A DNA stretch of 37,834 bases from a virus: positions 1 to 37,834 of IMG/VR virus record IMGVR_UViG_3300031578_000156. The stretch is one strand, 5' to 3'. The translations under genes and the position numbers were made by a program. Each line of letters starts with the position of its first letter. The first letter of the stretch is position 1. This document shows, one piece after another, positions 1 to 9,000 of the stretch. Under the pieces are notes generated by a model. It was given only the letters and a program-made list of their open reading frames with translations, had not been told where the DNA came from and searched no databases.

Positions 1-2
1 TC

Positions 3-2894
3 TGGAAGGAAGGCGGACATTTAAAAGGTAGATATTATAATGGTGCTTTATGGGCTGCAAATACTGAGCAAACTATTGATGCAACTGCCAATGCATCTAA
101 AGCTAGATTTGATCTTGAACATTGTATCTTTTTAGGATGCAAAATTGGTTTTGTTGTTTATGTTGATGGTGATGGAACAATTAAATGGTCAAGAAGAGAT
201 AATGGACCAAATTCTTCTGAATCTTGGTCTGCTCCTGTCACATTATGTGATTCTATTGAAGGTCATGATAGTGTTGGGATTGTTGCTCATGATGAAGGAG
301 TTCATTATGTACTTTGGAAATTATATAATCATATAGAATATCGAAAATTTGATGATGATAGTGATATTTGGTCTCCCGCTCTCGGTGAGGCAGCGAGTTC
401 TTGGGATCCTTCAACAATGGGCGTAGTTAAAACAACTACTATTTTTCAAATTCAAACACCTGATTCAATTGCTATAGCAGATTCTATTCTTGTTAATTGG
501 GTAGGAAAGATTGGTGCAGATGATTGTGAAATTGGATGGGGTGTTTTTAAAGAAGGTGATAATTTAGAATTTATTGGTGCAAATGCTAGAATTCAACCTA
601 TAATAACAGGAAACGCTGAGATTTGTTTGAATGTTCCATTATATGCAAATGCTAGAATTCAACCTATAATAACAGTTAATGGAAGAATTAAACCAAGCAT
701 AAGTGCAGATGGAAGAATTCAACCTATAATAACAGCTAATGGAAGAATTCAACCTGTTATAAGTTCTAATGCTGAGATTTGTTTGAATGTTCCATTGTAT
801 GCTGTTGCAAGAATTCAACCATGTATAAGTTCTAATGCTGAGATTTGTTTGAATGTTCCATTGTATGCTGTTGCAAGAATTCAACCTGTTATAAGTTCTA
901 ATGCTGAGATTTATTCGAATACTTTATTATATGCAAATGCTAGAATTCAACCTGTTATAAGTTCTAATGCTGAAATTTGTTCGAATGTTCCATTATATGC
1001 CATTGCAAGAATTCAACCTGTTATAAGTTCTAATGCTGAGATTTGTTTGAATGTTCCTTTGTATGCAGATGGAAGAATTCAACCTGCTATAAGTTCTAAT
1101 GCTGAGATTTGTTTGAATGTTCCATTATATGCTGTTGCAAGAATTCAACCATGTATAAGTTCTAATGCTGAGATTTGTTTGAATGTTCCATTATATGCTG
1201 TTGCAAGAATTCAACCATGTATAAGTTCTAATGCTGAGATTTATTCGAATACTTTATTATATGCAAATGCTAGAATTCAACCTGTTATAAGTTCTAATGC
1301 TGAAATTTGTTCGAATGTTTCATTATATGCCATTGCAAGAATTCAACCTGTTATAAGTTCTAATGCTGAGATTTGTTTGAATGTTCCTTTGTATGCAGAT
1401 GGAAGAATTCAACCTGCTATAAGTTCTAATGCTGAGATTTGTTTGAATGTTCCATTATATGCTGTTGCAAGAATTCAACTATGTATAAGTTCTAATGCTG
1501 AAATTTGTTTGAATGTTCCATTGTATACTGTTGCAAGAATTCAACCATGTATAAGTTCTACTGGAAGAATAAGACCCATTATAACTTCAAATGGAGAAAT
1601 TGTTGGAAATGTTCCATTGTATGCTGTTGCAAGAATTCAATCTGTTATAAGTTCTACTGGAAGAATAAGTCCTATTATAACTTCAAATGGAGAAATTGTT
1701 GGAAATGTTCCATTGTATGCTGTTGCAAGAATTCAATCTGTTATAAGTTCTACTGGAAGAATAAGTCCTATTATAACTTCAAATGGAGAAATTGTTGGAA
1801 ATGTTCCGTTGTATGCTGTTGCAAGAATTCAACCATGTATAAGTTCTAATGCTGAGATTTGTTTGAATGTTCCATTGTATGCTGTTGCAAGAATTCAACC
1901 AAGTATTTTATCTAATGCAGAAATTTTAACAGATGGCGGGAATAAAATAATTGTAGTAGGCGGAGGGAATTATTATGATCTTTGTGAATTATATGATCAA
2001 TGGTTAGATACTTGGTGGATTAAAACAAAAATTCCAACTGGTAGGGCAGATTCAGCAAGTGGATATATAAGAGGAAAAAGACATTTTATAAGAATTAAAT
2101 ATATTAATACAAACAGTCGGATAAGACCAGTTATAGTGAGTAATGGAAAGATAGTAGGAAATGTGCCCAACTTATGCGCAATGGCTAGAATACAACCTGT
2201 TATCAGTGCAATTGGAAGAATAAGACCAGTAATAGAATCCAATGGAAGAGTGAGACCTAGTATTCCTTCGGTTGCGAAGATACAGGGAACAATACGAGCA
2301 GATGGAAGAGTAAGACCAATTATTACAGGTTTGAGTAGAATTATTCCTACAATTATGTCCAAAGGAAGAGTAAGACCTATAATAACAGCTTTAGGAAAGA
2401 TTGTAGAGAATACAAGTATAAATAGTATTGCCAGAATATGTTATGCAAAATTCGGATATGGATTGATAGCCAATAGTCATATTATTGCAAGAATACTAAA
2501 AAGAATATCTTCAAATGCTCGAATAAGGTTAATAATTGTAGCGGTAGCAAGTATACGTCCTGCAATAAAGGCCAATGGAAGAATAAGACCTGTTATAACA
2601 GCTTTGGCAAGAATTTTTCCAGGAATTACTTCCAAAGGTAGAATTAGACCAGTTATGACAGCACAAAGTAGAATAAGACCTATTATTCCCGCAGTGGCAA
2701 AGATACGACCTACAATTGGCGGAAATGCCAAGATAGTCTATGTTATTAAAGCGGTTGCAAGAATACAACCGAGTATCAAAACAGATGGAAAAATTAAAAT
2801 ACCAAAGACTGCTAATATCTCTGGAAGTGCTTATATCAGAATGGCTTGGGTTGGTGGCGAAGGTTTTCCCATTTATAATGATGTAGGTTATTAA
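3..2894 (+). CDS. Partial: propeller/kelch protein with long ARIQP/NAEI repeat array (probable virion appendage or fibre)
   Basis: The 5' end lies outside the window: this frame is open from base 3, and the ATG at 417 is internal. The first ~130 visible residues look like BNR/sialidase-type propeller blades (SWSAPV, a repeated D-x-D-G, VHYVLWKL). From about base 577 to 1925 the protein is a tandem array of short units of the form [AG]-R-I-Q-P-x-I-S-S-N and A-E-I-C-L-N-V-P-L-Y, usually alternating to give 22 residues. At 1926-2105 a single kelch-like segment interrupts (IIVVGGG, then YDQWLDTWW, then PTGR). Repeats resume, more diverged, to about 2810. The alternating-hydrophobic pattern suggests a beta-solenoid or fibrous shaft (inference). 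The same repeat occurs in the genes at 6098 and 22891. Its place before neck genes suggests a neck, collar or fibre appendage. An adhesin role is likely; the exact structure is unknown. Confidence 0.8.
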   Translation, partial: WKEGGHLKGRYYNGALWAANTEQTIDATANASKARFDLEHCIFLGCKIGFVVYVDGDGTIKWSRRDNGPNSSESWSAPVTLCDSIEGHDSVGIVAHDEGVHYVLWKLYNHIEYRKFDDDSDIWSPALGEAASSWDPSTMGVVKTTTIFQIQTPDSIAIADSILVNWVGKIGADDCEIGWGVFKEGDNLEFIGANARIQPIITGNAEICLNVPLYANARIQPIITVNGRIKPSISADGRIQPIITANGRIQPVISSNAEICLNVPLYAVARIQPCISSNAEICLNVPLYAVARIQPVISSNAEIYSNTLLYANARIQPVISSNAEICSNVPLYAIARIQPVISSNAEICLNVPLYADGRIQPAISSNAEICLNVPLYAVARIQPCISSNAEICLNVPLYAVARIQPCISSNAEIYSNTLLYANARIQPVISSNAEICSNVSLYAIARIQPVISSNAEICLNVPLYADGRIQPAISSNAEICLNVPLYAVARIQLCISSNAEICLNVPLYTVARIQPCISSTGRIRPIITSNGEIVGNVPLYAVARIQSVISSTGRISPIITSNGEIVGNVPLYAVARIQSVISSTGRISPIITSNGEIVGNVPLYAVARIQPCISSNAEICLNVPLYAVARIQPSILSNAEILTDGGNKIIVVGGGNYYDLCELYDQWLDTWWIKTKIPTGRADSASGYIRGKRHFIRIKYINTNSRIRPVIVSNGKIVGNVPNLCAMARIQPVISAIGRIRPVIESNGRVRPSIPSVAKIQGTIRADGRVRPIITGLSRIIPTIMSKGRVRPIITALGKIVENTSINSIARICYAKFGYGLIANSHIIARILKRISSNARIRLIIVAVASIRPAIKANGRIRPVITALARIFPGITSKGRIRPVMTAQSRIRPIIPAVAKIRPTIGGNAKIVYVIKAVARIQPSIKTDGKIKIPKTANISGSAYIRMAWVGGEGFPIYNDVGY
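577..1925 (+). repeat. Tandem coding repeats, 66-bp basic unit with 96-bp and 330-bp higher-order copies
   Basis: The basic unit is 66 bp (22 codons), and almost every unit contains GAATTC. The 330-bp segment 901-1230 is directly repeated at 1231-1560; comparing them by eye I find only five differences (1320, 1480, 1502, 1523, 1527). Next come three tandem 96-bp units starting near 1561, 1657 and 1753, which encode a variant unit (TGRISPIITSNGEIVGNVPL). All periods are multiples of three, so copy-number changes keep the frame. Confidence 0.95.
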
Positions 2895-2905
2895 TCGTTA
2901 AATTT

Positions 2906-2935
2906 TTGCCATTTTGTAGGATGGGGAATTAAAAT
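2906..2935 (+). promoter_or_regulatory. Possible sigma70-like promoter
   Basis: TTGCCA at 2906-2911 and TAAAAT at 2930-2935 are separated by 18 bp, in the 123-base gap before the structural gene at 3018. Each hexamer is one base from consensus. In DNA this AT-rich such matches are common, so support is modest. Confidence 0.3.
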
Positions 2936-3017
2936 ATATTTACAGAAAAAATGATGAAAGATTTAAAGAATTTATGGAGAAGAGGAAGAAATTATTATTT
3001 TAGGAGGGTAAAGGATA

Positions 3018-3875
3018 ATGGAAATTACTTATGACCACACAACTGCTACTCAGTTAGGATTTGAGAGTACAAGTCGATGGCTTGAACTTGTTTTGCCAGG
3101 TGCTGCTCGTCAAATGGATATAAGGATTTTAGATAAAGATGGAAATCTTTTAACAACGGATCCGAAATTTATAGATTTGACAGTATATGATGATGGTGAA
3201 AAGATTATATGGTCAGGTAGATATCCTTCTGAAACAACTGAAATAAAGAAACGAGAAGATGGTGCATATTTCTATCTTTTAAATGCTGGTGCAAGTCAAG
3301 CTGATTATATGTTATATTGGACGGTTTACATCGGAACAGGTTATACAAATATTGATGTTTTTCAATATGCTAAAGTTGCAAAGCCACGGGCTCTAATGTT
3401 GTTGCCAAATCTTCGCAATCAGTTGGATAAGTCAATGAAAAATGTTCATGAGACTCATGGATGGGCAGACGACCAATTGTATTTGTTATTAGAGGGCGGA
3501 GTGCAAGAAATTTGTAAGGCGAATCCCCGTGTCAATTATACTTTAGCAAATTATCCTATTGAAGAATGGTGGCAGTTGCTTATAGATTCTGCTACTTTAT
3601 TGGGATTAATATCGCAGGGCATTTTTAGCATAGATTCTGATTTACATTATACTGATCAGGGTATTTCATTTTCTGTTGAACATGCTGGTCAAATAAATAC
3701 ATATTTAGGTTTTTTAGTAACAAGATTTAATGAAAGTATTCAAAAGTTTGGATTGAGACATTATGCAAAACCAAAATTATTAATGCAGCTTCCAAGAAGA
3801 ATTTATGGCTACCAAGCGTTGGTTTCTGCAGCGCCGTATGGCGTAAGTTTTCCACGAATATTTGGAAGACAATAA
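3018..3875 (+). CDS. Virion structural protein, probable neck/connector component
   Basis: 285 residues, preceded by TAGGAGGG about 8 bases before the ATG. The N-terminal ~115 residues look like a beta-sandwich (LELVLPGAARQMDIRILDKDG, then YFYLLNAGASQADYMLYWTVYIG). The C-terminal part is mainly helical with conserved-looking segments LLPNLRNQLDKSMK, HGWADDQLYLLLEGG and NYPIEEWWQLLIDSA, ending in LVSAAPYGVSFPRIFGRQ. I recall similar proteins, annotated only as virion structural proteins, in tailed phages. The family role is uncertain. Lying upstream of tail-completion and sheath genes, a head-tail connector or neck role is the best guess, by context. Confidence 0.55.
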   Translation: MEITYDHTTATQLGFESTSRWLELVLPGAARQMDIRILDKDGNLLTTDPKFIDLTVYDDGEKIIWSGRYPSETTEIKKREDGAYFYLLNAGASQADYMLYWTVYIGTGYTNIDVFQYAKVAKPRALMLLPNLRNQLDKSMKNVHETHGWADDQLYLLLEGGVQEICKANPRVNYTLANYPIEEWWQLLIDSATLLGLISQGIFSIDSDLHYTDQGISFSVEHAGQINTYLGFLVTRFNESIQKFGLRHYAKPKLLMQLPRRIYGYQALVSAAPYGVSFPRIFGRQ

Positions 3876-3898
3876 GTTTTAGAGTCAAGGAGATCAAG

Positions 3899-4195
3899 AT
3901 GAATAAAATAGATAAGAAAGATATGTGGGTTTTGCTTTTGAGTACGGTGAGATATAGTATGGGAAGAATGACGTATATGTCTTCGCTTGCTCCTGAACTT
4001 GTTTTTCGTTATAAAGATTATCTCAATGAATATCAATTGAAACAAATAAAGGAAGAAGTTGAAAAGGAGCTTGAATGCCATAACGTAATGAAAAAAGAAA
4101 AGATTCAAGAAGATTGGTTGGGACATGAATGTGATGTAAATTCATGGATTAAATTTAAAAACGATTTGGAAGAATTATTAAAAAGAGGTGAATAA
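3899..4195 (+). CDS. Small conserved phage-type protein, unknown function
   Basis: 98 residues, with AAGGAGAT before the ATG. The N-terminal half contains DMWVLLLSTVRYSMGRMTYM, a tryptophan plus RYxxGRxTY pattern that I have seen in small phage and bacterial proteins of unknown role. The rest is amphipathic and charged (ELVFRYKDYLNEYQLKQIKEEVEKEL) and likely helical. No catalytic motif or membrane segment is convincing. Its stop TAA directly abuts the ATG of the homing endonuclease, whose ribosome binding site lies in the 3' end of this gene, so the two are probably translationally coupled. Confidence 0.6.
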   Translation: MNKIDKKDMWVLLLSTVRYSMGRMTYMSSLAPELVFRYKDYLNEYQLKQIKEEVEKELECHNVMKKEKIQEDWLGHECDVNSWIKFKNDLEELLKRGE

Positions 4196-5200
4196 ATGGC
4201 AAGTTCAAAATTCAGAGGTGTTGATTGTAATAGAGGAAAATGGAGAAGTAGGATAACGGTTTATGGAAAAAGTGTAAATCTAGGTTATTTTGAAAAAGAA
4301 GAAGATGCCGCTCATGCATATAATATAGCAAATAAAAAATATCATATAGAATTTGCTTTTTTGAAGAAATGGAAAAAACGTAGAAAAATGTCTGATGAAA
4401 ATAAACAGAAGATATCTTTGAGTTTGTTTGGAAGGAAATTTTCTATTTTACATAGAAAAAAATTGAGTGAGGCAAGAAAAGGAAGAAAATTTGGTCAATT
4501 ATCTGAAGCACACAGAGAAAAAATAGGATCAGCAAACAGAGGGAGGAAATTTACTGACGAACAGAAAAAAAGAATGAGTATTGGCCAGAAAGGAAAGAAA
4601 TTATCGAAGGAACATATAAGGAAATTATGTTTATATTCACAAAGGAAAGATGTAAGAAAAAAAATGAGTGATATGAACAAAGGACAAAAAAATCCTATGT
4701 ATGGAAAAACTCATTCGTCCGAAGCAAGAAAAAAAATAAGCGAAAGTAGTAAAAGAACATGGAATAATCCTAAACACAGAATTAAAATGTCTATGATAAT
4801 ATCAAAAGGAGTTAGGAAGAAGTGGAAAGATACAAAGTATCAAAAATTGCAAAAAATTGCAAAGAATGCAAGTCCAAACAAGCCCGAAACAACTTTAATT
4901 AACTTGTTAAACGAAGTTTTACCAGGAAAATATAAATTTGTAGGCGATGGAAGTTTTTATCCAAAAGGATGCGGTTTAAATCCTGATTTTATGAATATCA
5001 AAGGAAAGAAAAAACTAATAGAACATTTTGGTGATTGGTGGCATGGGGAAAAAATTCAAAAGAAATCCAAAAAATACCATGAGAGAGAAAGAATAAAACA
5101 TTTTCGGAATTTTGGTTATGAAACATTGGTAATTTGGGAATATGAATTAAAAGACATAAAAAAAGTTGCAAGAAAGATTATGAATTTTGATAGGAGGTAA
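4196..5200 (+). CDS. Free-standing homing endonuclease: AP2 + NUMOD3 repeats + Vsr-like nuclease
   Basis: 334 residues. Residues ~4-50 form an AP2-type DNA-binding domain (FRGVDCNRGKWRSRI, then NLGYFEKEEDAAHAYN). Residues ~60-200 are lysine-rich NUMOD3-like repeats with recurrent G-R-K-F and S-E-A-R/H-R-x-K-I motifs. Residues ~226-325 resemble the Vsr-like PD-(D/E)XK/EDxHD fold of phage homing endonucleases such as I-Bth0305I: E231 in NKPE, D264 in NPDF, then IEHFGDWWHGE, and the HFRNFGYETLVIWEYEL strand typical of Vsr-like enzymes. Such enzymes cut intron-less or intron-containing target sites and spread by recombination. It sits between structural genes with no split host gene visible, so it is free-standing. 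The sequence is more lysine- and adenine-rich than its neighbours, consistent with an incoming mobile gene. Confidence 0.85.
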   Translation: MASSKFRGVDCNRGKWRSRITVYGKSVNLGYFEKEEDAAHAYNIANKKYHIEFAFLKKWKKRRKMSDENKQKISLSLFGRKFSILHRKKLSEARKGRKFGQLSEAHREKIGSANRGRKFTDEQKKRMSIGQKGKKLSKEHIRKLCLYSQRKDVRKKMSDMNKGQKNPMYGKTHSSEARKKISESSKRTWNNPKHRIKMSMIISKGVRKKWKDTKYQKLQKIAKNASPNKPETTLINLLNEVLPGKYKFVGDGSFYPKGCGLNPDFMNIKGKKKLIEHFGDWWHGEKIQKKSKKYHERERIKHFRNFGYETLVIWEYELKDIKKVARKIMNFDRR

Positions 5201-5201
5201 A

Positions 5202-6098
5202 ATGGGATATTGGGGCAATCCACGCCAAAGGTTGGAACAATTAAAATTTTGGTCAAGAGTACGAAATGCAAACGAATTTTTATTATCTATAAATGCTTTT
5301 GTAGGATATTTATGGATTCGTAAAACTGTCGGACAGCAGTGTACTTGTGTTAAAGATATTTCTGAACAGGCCGACAAGAAATGTTCAATTTGTTATGGAA
5401 CAAAAATAGTAGGTGGATATGAACGATGGGGTTTTAATACAGTTTCTATGGATTCACAATTTGAAGGATTGGAAATAGATTCAAAATTGAGAATAAGAAC
5501 TGATTTTACTCCACATAGAATAGTTTTGGATAGAGGATGGGAGAGTGGTGAAATAATTACTCCTTATGTTGAGCCTCGACCAAATTTAGGATGGATTGGT
5601 TTTAATGCTGATGATTATGTATATGATTCAGAACATTCTGGAATAGATTATTATTGGCAGGAATATGGGAAAGATGAATGGAATTCAATAATAAATTTTC
5701 CAACTTTGGCTGTTATTGAAAGATATGTGAAATTTAAAATAGTTATACGAAGAAATAATCAAACTATAAAAAGCCCTGTTTGGGGTATGATTCAAGTAAG
5801 AAATAAAAACTTTATAAAAACTGAATTAAATCTATCAAGAGAAAGGCCTTCTCAAAGAAAAGATAGAAGTAGGGAGAAATACGGAAATTTCGAAGTGGAA
5901 GATGGATTGAAGATGTGGACAATAAATGCTCCTGTTATAGATGATAATGATTTTATAGAATTACGAACAGGATTGAGAGAAAATAAAAGATACAGAGTAA
6001 CAGGTTTTGAACAAAGCGAGCCAGGTGGAATTTTATTAAGTCAGCACATGACTTTAAGAATTTTACAACCAAATGAAATTTATTATAAGGTATTCTAA
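5202..6098 (+). CDS. Zinc-ribbon-containing virion protein (neck/tail completion region)
   Basis: 298 residues from the ATG at 5202, which has TAGGAGGT 5 bases upstream; an in-frame TTG at 5187 lies before that site and is rejected. C47-x-C49 and C61-x-x-C64, the second followed by YGTKIVGGYERWGF, look like a structural zinc ribbon. The rest is beta-rich with no enzyme motif (for example ELRTGLRENKRYRVTGFEQSEPGG). Phage structural proteins with a C-x-C...C-x-x-C-x-G-T-x-x-x-GGY element occur near head-tail joining genes, so I infer a neck or tail-completion role. The stop overlaps the next start by one base (TAATG), which implies coupling to the large kelch protein. Confidence 0.55.
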   Translation: MGYWGNPRQRLEQLKFWSRVRNANEFLLSINAFVGYLWIRKTVGQQCTCVKDISEQADKKCSICYGTKIVGGYERWGFNTVSMDSQFEGLEIDSKLRIRTDFTPHRIVLDRGWESGEIITPYVEPRPNLGWIGFNADDYVYDSEHSGIDYYWQEYGKDEWNSIINFPTLAVIERYVKFKIVIRRNNQTIKSPVWGMIQVRNKNFIKTELNLSRERPSQRKDRSREKYGNFEVEDGLKMWTINAPVIDDNDFIELRTGLRENKRYRVTGFEQSEPGGILLSQHMTLRILQPNEIYYKVF

Positions 6099-9000
6099 TG
6101 GCAACAAAGATTTGGACAACCAAAGAAGATTTTGATAGTGGCAGTTTAAACAATGTAGTAGATCATCGTAATAATGATTTACAATTGGTTTACGCCTGGA
6201 GTTTTGGGGGAGATCTAAACGAAGCTAAATATAGTATGGCAGGGGCTGGAACACAAACTGCAGGTCTTTGTTTTGGTGGCGATAAAGATGGTAATGACGC
6301 ACTTATAACAACAGAAGAATATGTTGGATCATTATGGGCATGTGCTGGAGATTTAAATACTGGTCGGCGTAATTTGTCTGGTTGTGGTACTCAAACAGCG
6401 GCGCTCAGTATTGGCGGACGTACTACTATAGATGAAGTTATCACAGAAGAATATGATGGAACATCATGGGCATGTGCTGGAGATCTAAATGTAGCCAGAT
6501 TTTGGATGGGCGGGGTTGGAACACTAACCGCTGGAATTTGTTTTGGTGGAAGAAATGGTGTTCCCACAAACTTTGATAGTACAGAAGAATATAATGGAAC
6601 ATCATGGTGTTCGGGGAATGGTTTAAGTGTAATAAAATTTGGTGTGGGTGGAGCAGGAACACAAACAGCAGCGCTTTGTTTTGGTGGTAGAAATATTGCT
6701 AGTTATGCTACAACAGAATATTACAATGGTACTTCTTGGAGTTTAGATAGTGATTTAAATAAGGCTAGAGATAGGTTGGGAGGAACAGGAACACAGTCAG
6801 TGGCTTTGAGCTTTGGTGGTTATGACGGTGTTACTTATTTAGCAAATACAGAAGAATATAATGGTTCTATATGGACAGTAGCTTCAAGTTTGAATGTGTT
6901 AAGGTATCTTTCAATGGGAGCTGGAACTCAAGAAGCATTATGTGCGGGTGGTTCCGCCGCAGTAGGTTTTAGATTAGAAAGTACAGAAGAATATTGCCCA
7001 GTAGCATCAGGAACATGGACAGTAGATTTTGATAGTGGTTATAATCTTTCAGTTTGGGGAAGTACAAAATGGGATGATTTATCATGGTTAAATGCTGGCG
7101 GAGGTAGTTGCAAGGCCAGAGTGAAGTCTGCTACTACTCAAGGCGGTTTAGTTGGTGCCACTTGGTATCCTACTGGCGGAAGTGGTTATTATGAAACACA
7201 ACCAGTAGATGTGGAGTGTCCGGACAATAGATGGTATAGATTAGAAGTAACTTTAATAGAAGGTAGTACCCCACAAATAGAGCAAGTGGGTCAAGATTAC
7301 AGTCCTCCCTTGCCAACAATTATTGGAAATGCAAATATTCAAACTTATATATTTTATACAATAGGGGCAAATGGAAGAATTCAACCTGTTATAACTGCAA
7401 ACAGTGAGATTAGTTTAAATGTTCCATTGTATGCAAATGGAAGAATTCAACCAATAATAAATGCAGATGGGAGAATAAGTCCTGTTATATCAGCAAATGG
7501 AGAAATTGTTGGAAATGTTCCATTGTATGCTGTTGCAAGAATTCAACCATGTATAAACGCTGATGGAAGAATAAGATCTGTATTACCCGCTGTTGGAAGA
7601 ATTCAACCTATTATAAGTGGAGACGGTAGAATATGTCCCATAATAATTGCCAATGGAAGAATTCTTTATATGATTACAGCTAGTGGTAGAATAAGTCCGA
7701 TCATTACAGCGACAGCAGTAATTTTTCCAAGCATAAGAGCTAGTGGAAGAATTCAACCTACTATAAGTTCTAATGCTGAGATTTGTTTGAATGTTCCATT
7801 GTACGCCGTAGCAAGAATTCAACCTGTTATAACTGGCAATGGAAGAATTCAACTTATAACAACAGCTAGTGCAAGAATTGCACCATCTATAGGTGGTAAT
7901 GCAGAAATTGCTTTAAATGTTTCATTGTATGCAAATGGCAGGATAAGACTTCCAAATTATTCAAGTTATACTATTAATGCACTTGGAAGAATTATTGCAG
8001 AAAGACGAACAAAATTATTTATAAGCTCTGATGTAAAAGAAAATATTTTATTATATCAACGATATCAAGATTTAAGAGGTTTGGTAGTAGATGAGAATTT
8101 TTATACTAGGGATGGATATGTAGTTCCTCGCAAGAGAGGAAGAACTAATTTAGGAAAATATTTGTTTGCATTACAGAGTCCGTTTTTCGCACAAACAGTA
8201 TGGTCAGTGAATTTAAACAGTTCTTATCAATTTGATATTTTAACTGATGCAGTTGGAATAGCTCCTTTTAGAATGGCATTAGCAAGAGGAGAGAATAGAA
8301 TTGATGTAACTCGTAAAGAAACTAAAGTAGAATTGTTAGAAATACATCCTACAACCAGAACAAACATTACTCCTTTTGCAAAAACAGCAAGTATGATACA
8401 GAAAGAAACTTTTGTGATAAAGGATGTGAGTGGACAAAAAACAAGATTATTGGATAGTGAATATTCGTTTGTTAATACTAGTTATATTAAAATTGTAAGT
8501 TCTGCATACGATGCGTCTGCTATATATACAATTTATTATGTGGTAATAAATCCAGGAGAATCTGAACCAGAAAAAAGAACGTATACTTCGTGGGTGAGAA
8601 GTTTAAATTATGTAACATGGTTTGGAGCGTATTCTGAAGAATTAATGTCAATAGACGATTCTTCTGATGAAACTAAAGATGATACTTATTTGAAAACTGC
8701 TACACATCAGAGTTTGATAGATAATTTTGGAGCAACTTTAGCACGTACAGAACCTGATTCAAAATGGACAGTAGATGGTTATCGGGAGATTTTAGAAGAG
8801 TATTATCATTCATATTTAAGATCTTCAACAACTCAAAAAGGTGTTAAAGATGGAATTGGAAATATAGTAACAATTCCTCCTAAATTGGAAAGTTATCAAA
8901 ATTACAAAAAATGGATTTTGGGATGGCAATGGCTTCCTACTAGGGAATTAAATGTTAATCCTATATCAGGATTTCCTGATGGATGGGTAATTAGTGGAGG

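Noticed and set aside
145-336. Short + strand open frame, and another at 1505-1849
   Set aside because: Both lie in other frames inside the partial repeat protein (open from base 3) and have no ribosome binding site; the second is the repeat read in another frame.
639-884. Antisense open frame across the repeat array (similar one at 7583-7852)
   Set aside because: The repeats lack stops in several frames because of their periodic composition; no ribosome binding site, and its sequence only mirrors the repeat.
577-1925. CRISPR-like look of the regular repeats
   Set aside because: Units are continuous coding sequence of 66/96 bp with no unique spacers, translated as protein repeats.
2951-3034. 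28-codon open frame overlapping the start of the 3018 gene
   Set aside because: No ribosome binding site of its own; overlaps the real start and its strong site.
4196-5200. Group I intron or intein around the homing endonuclease
   Set aside because: Flanking genes are complete and unrelated, and the endonuclease abuts the upstream stop; no intron core or splice residues seen.
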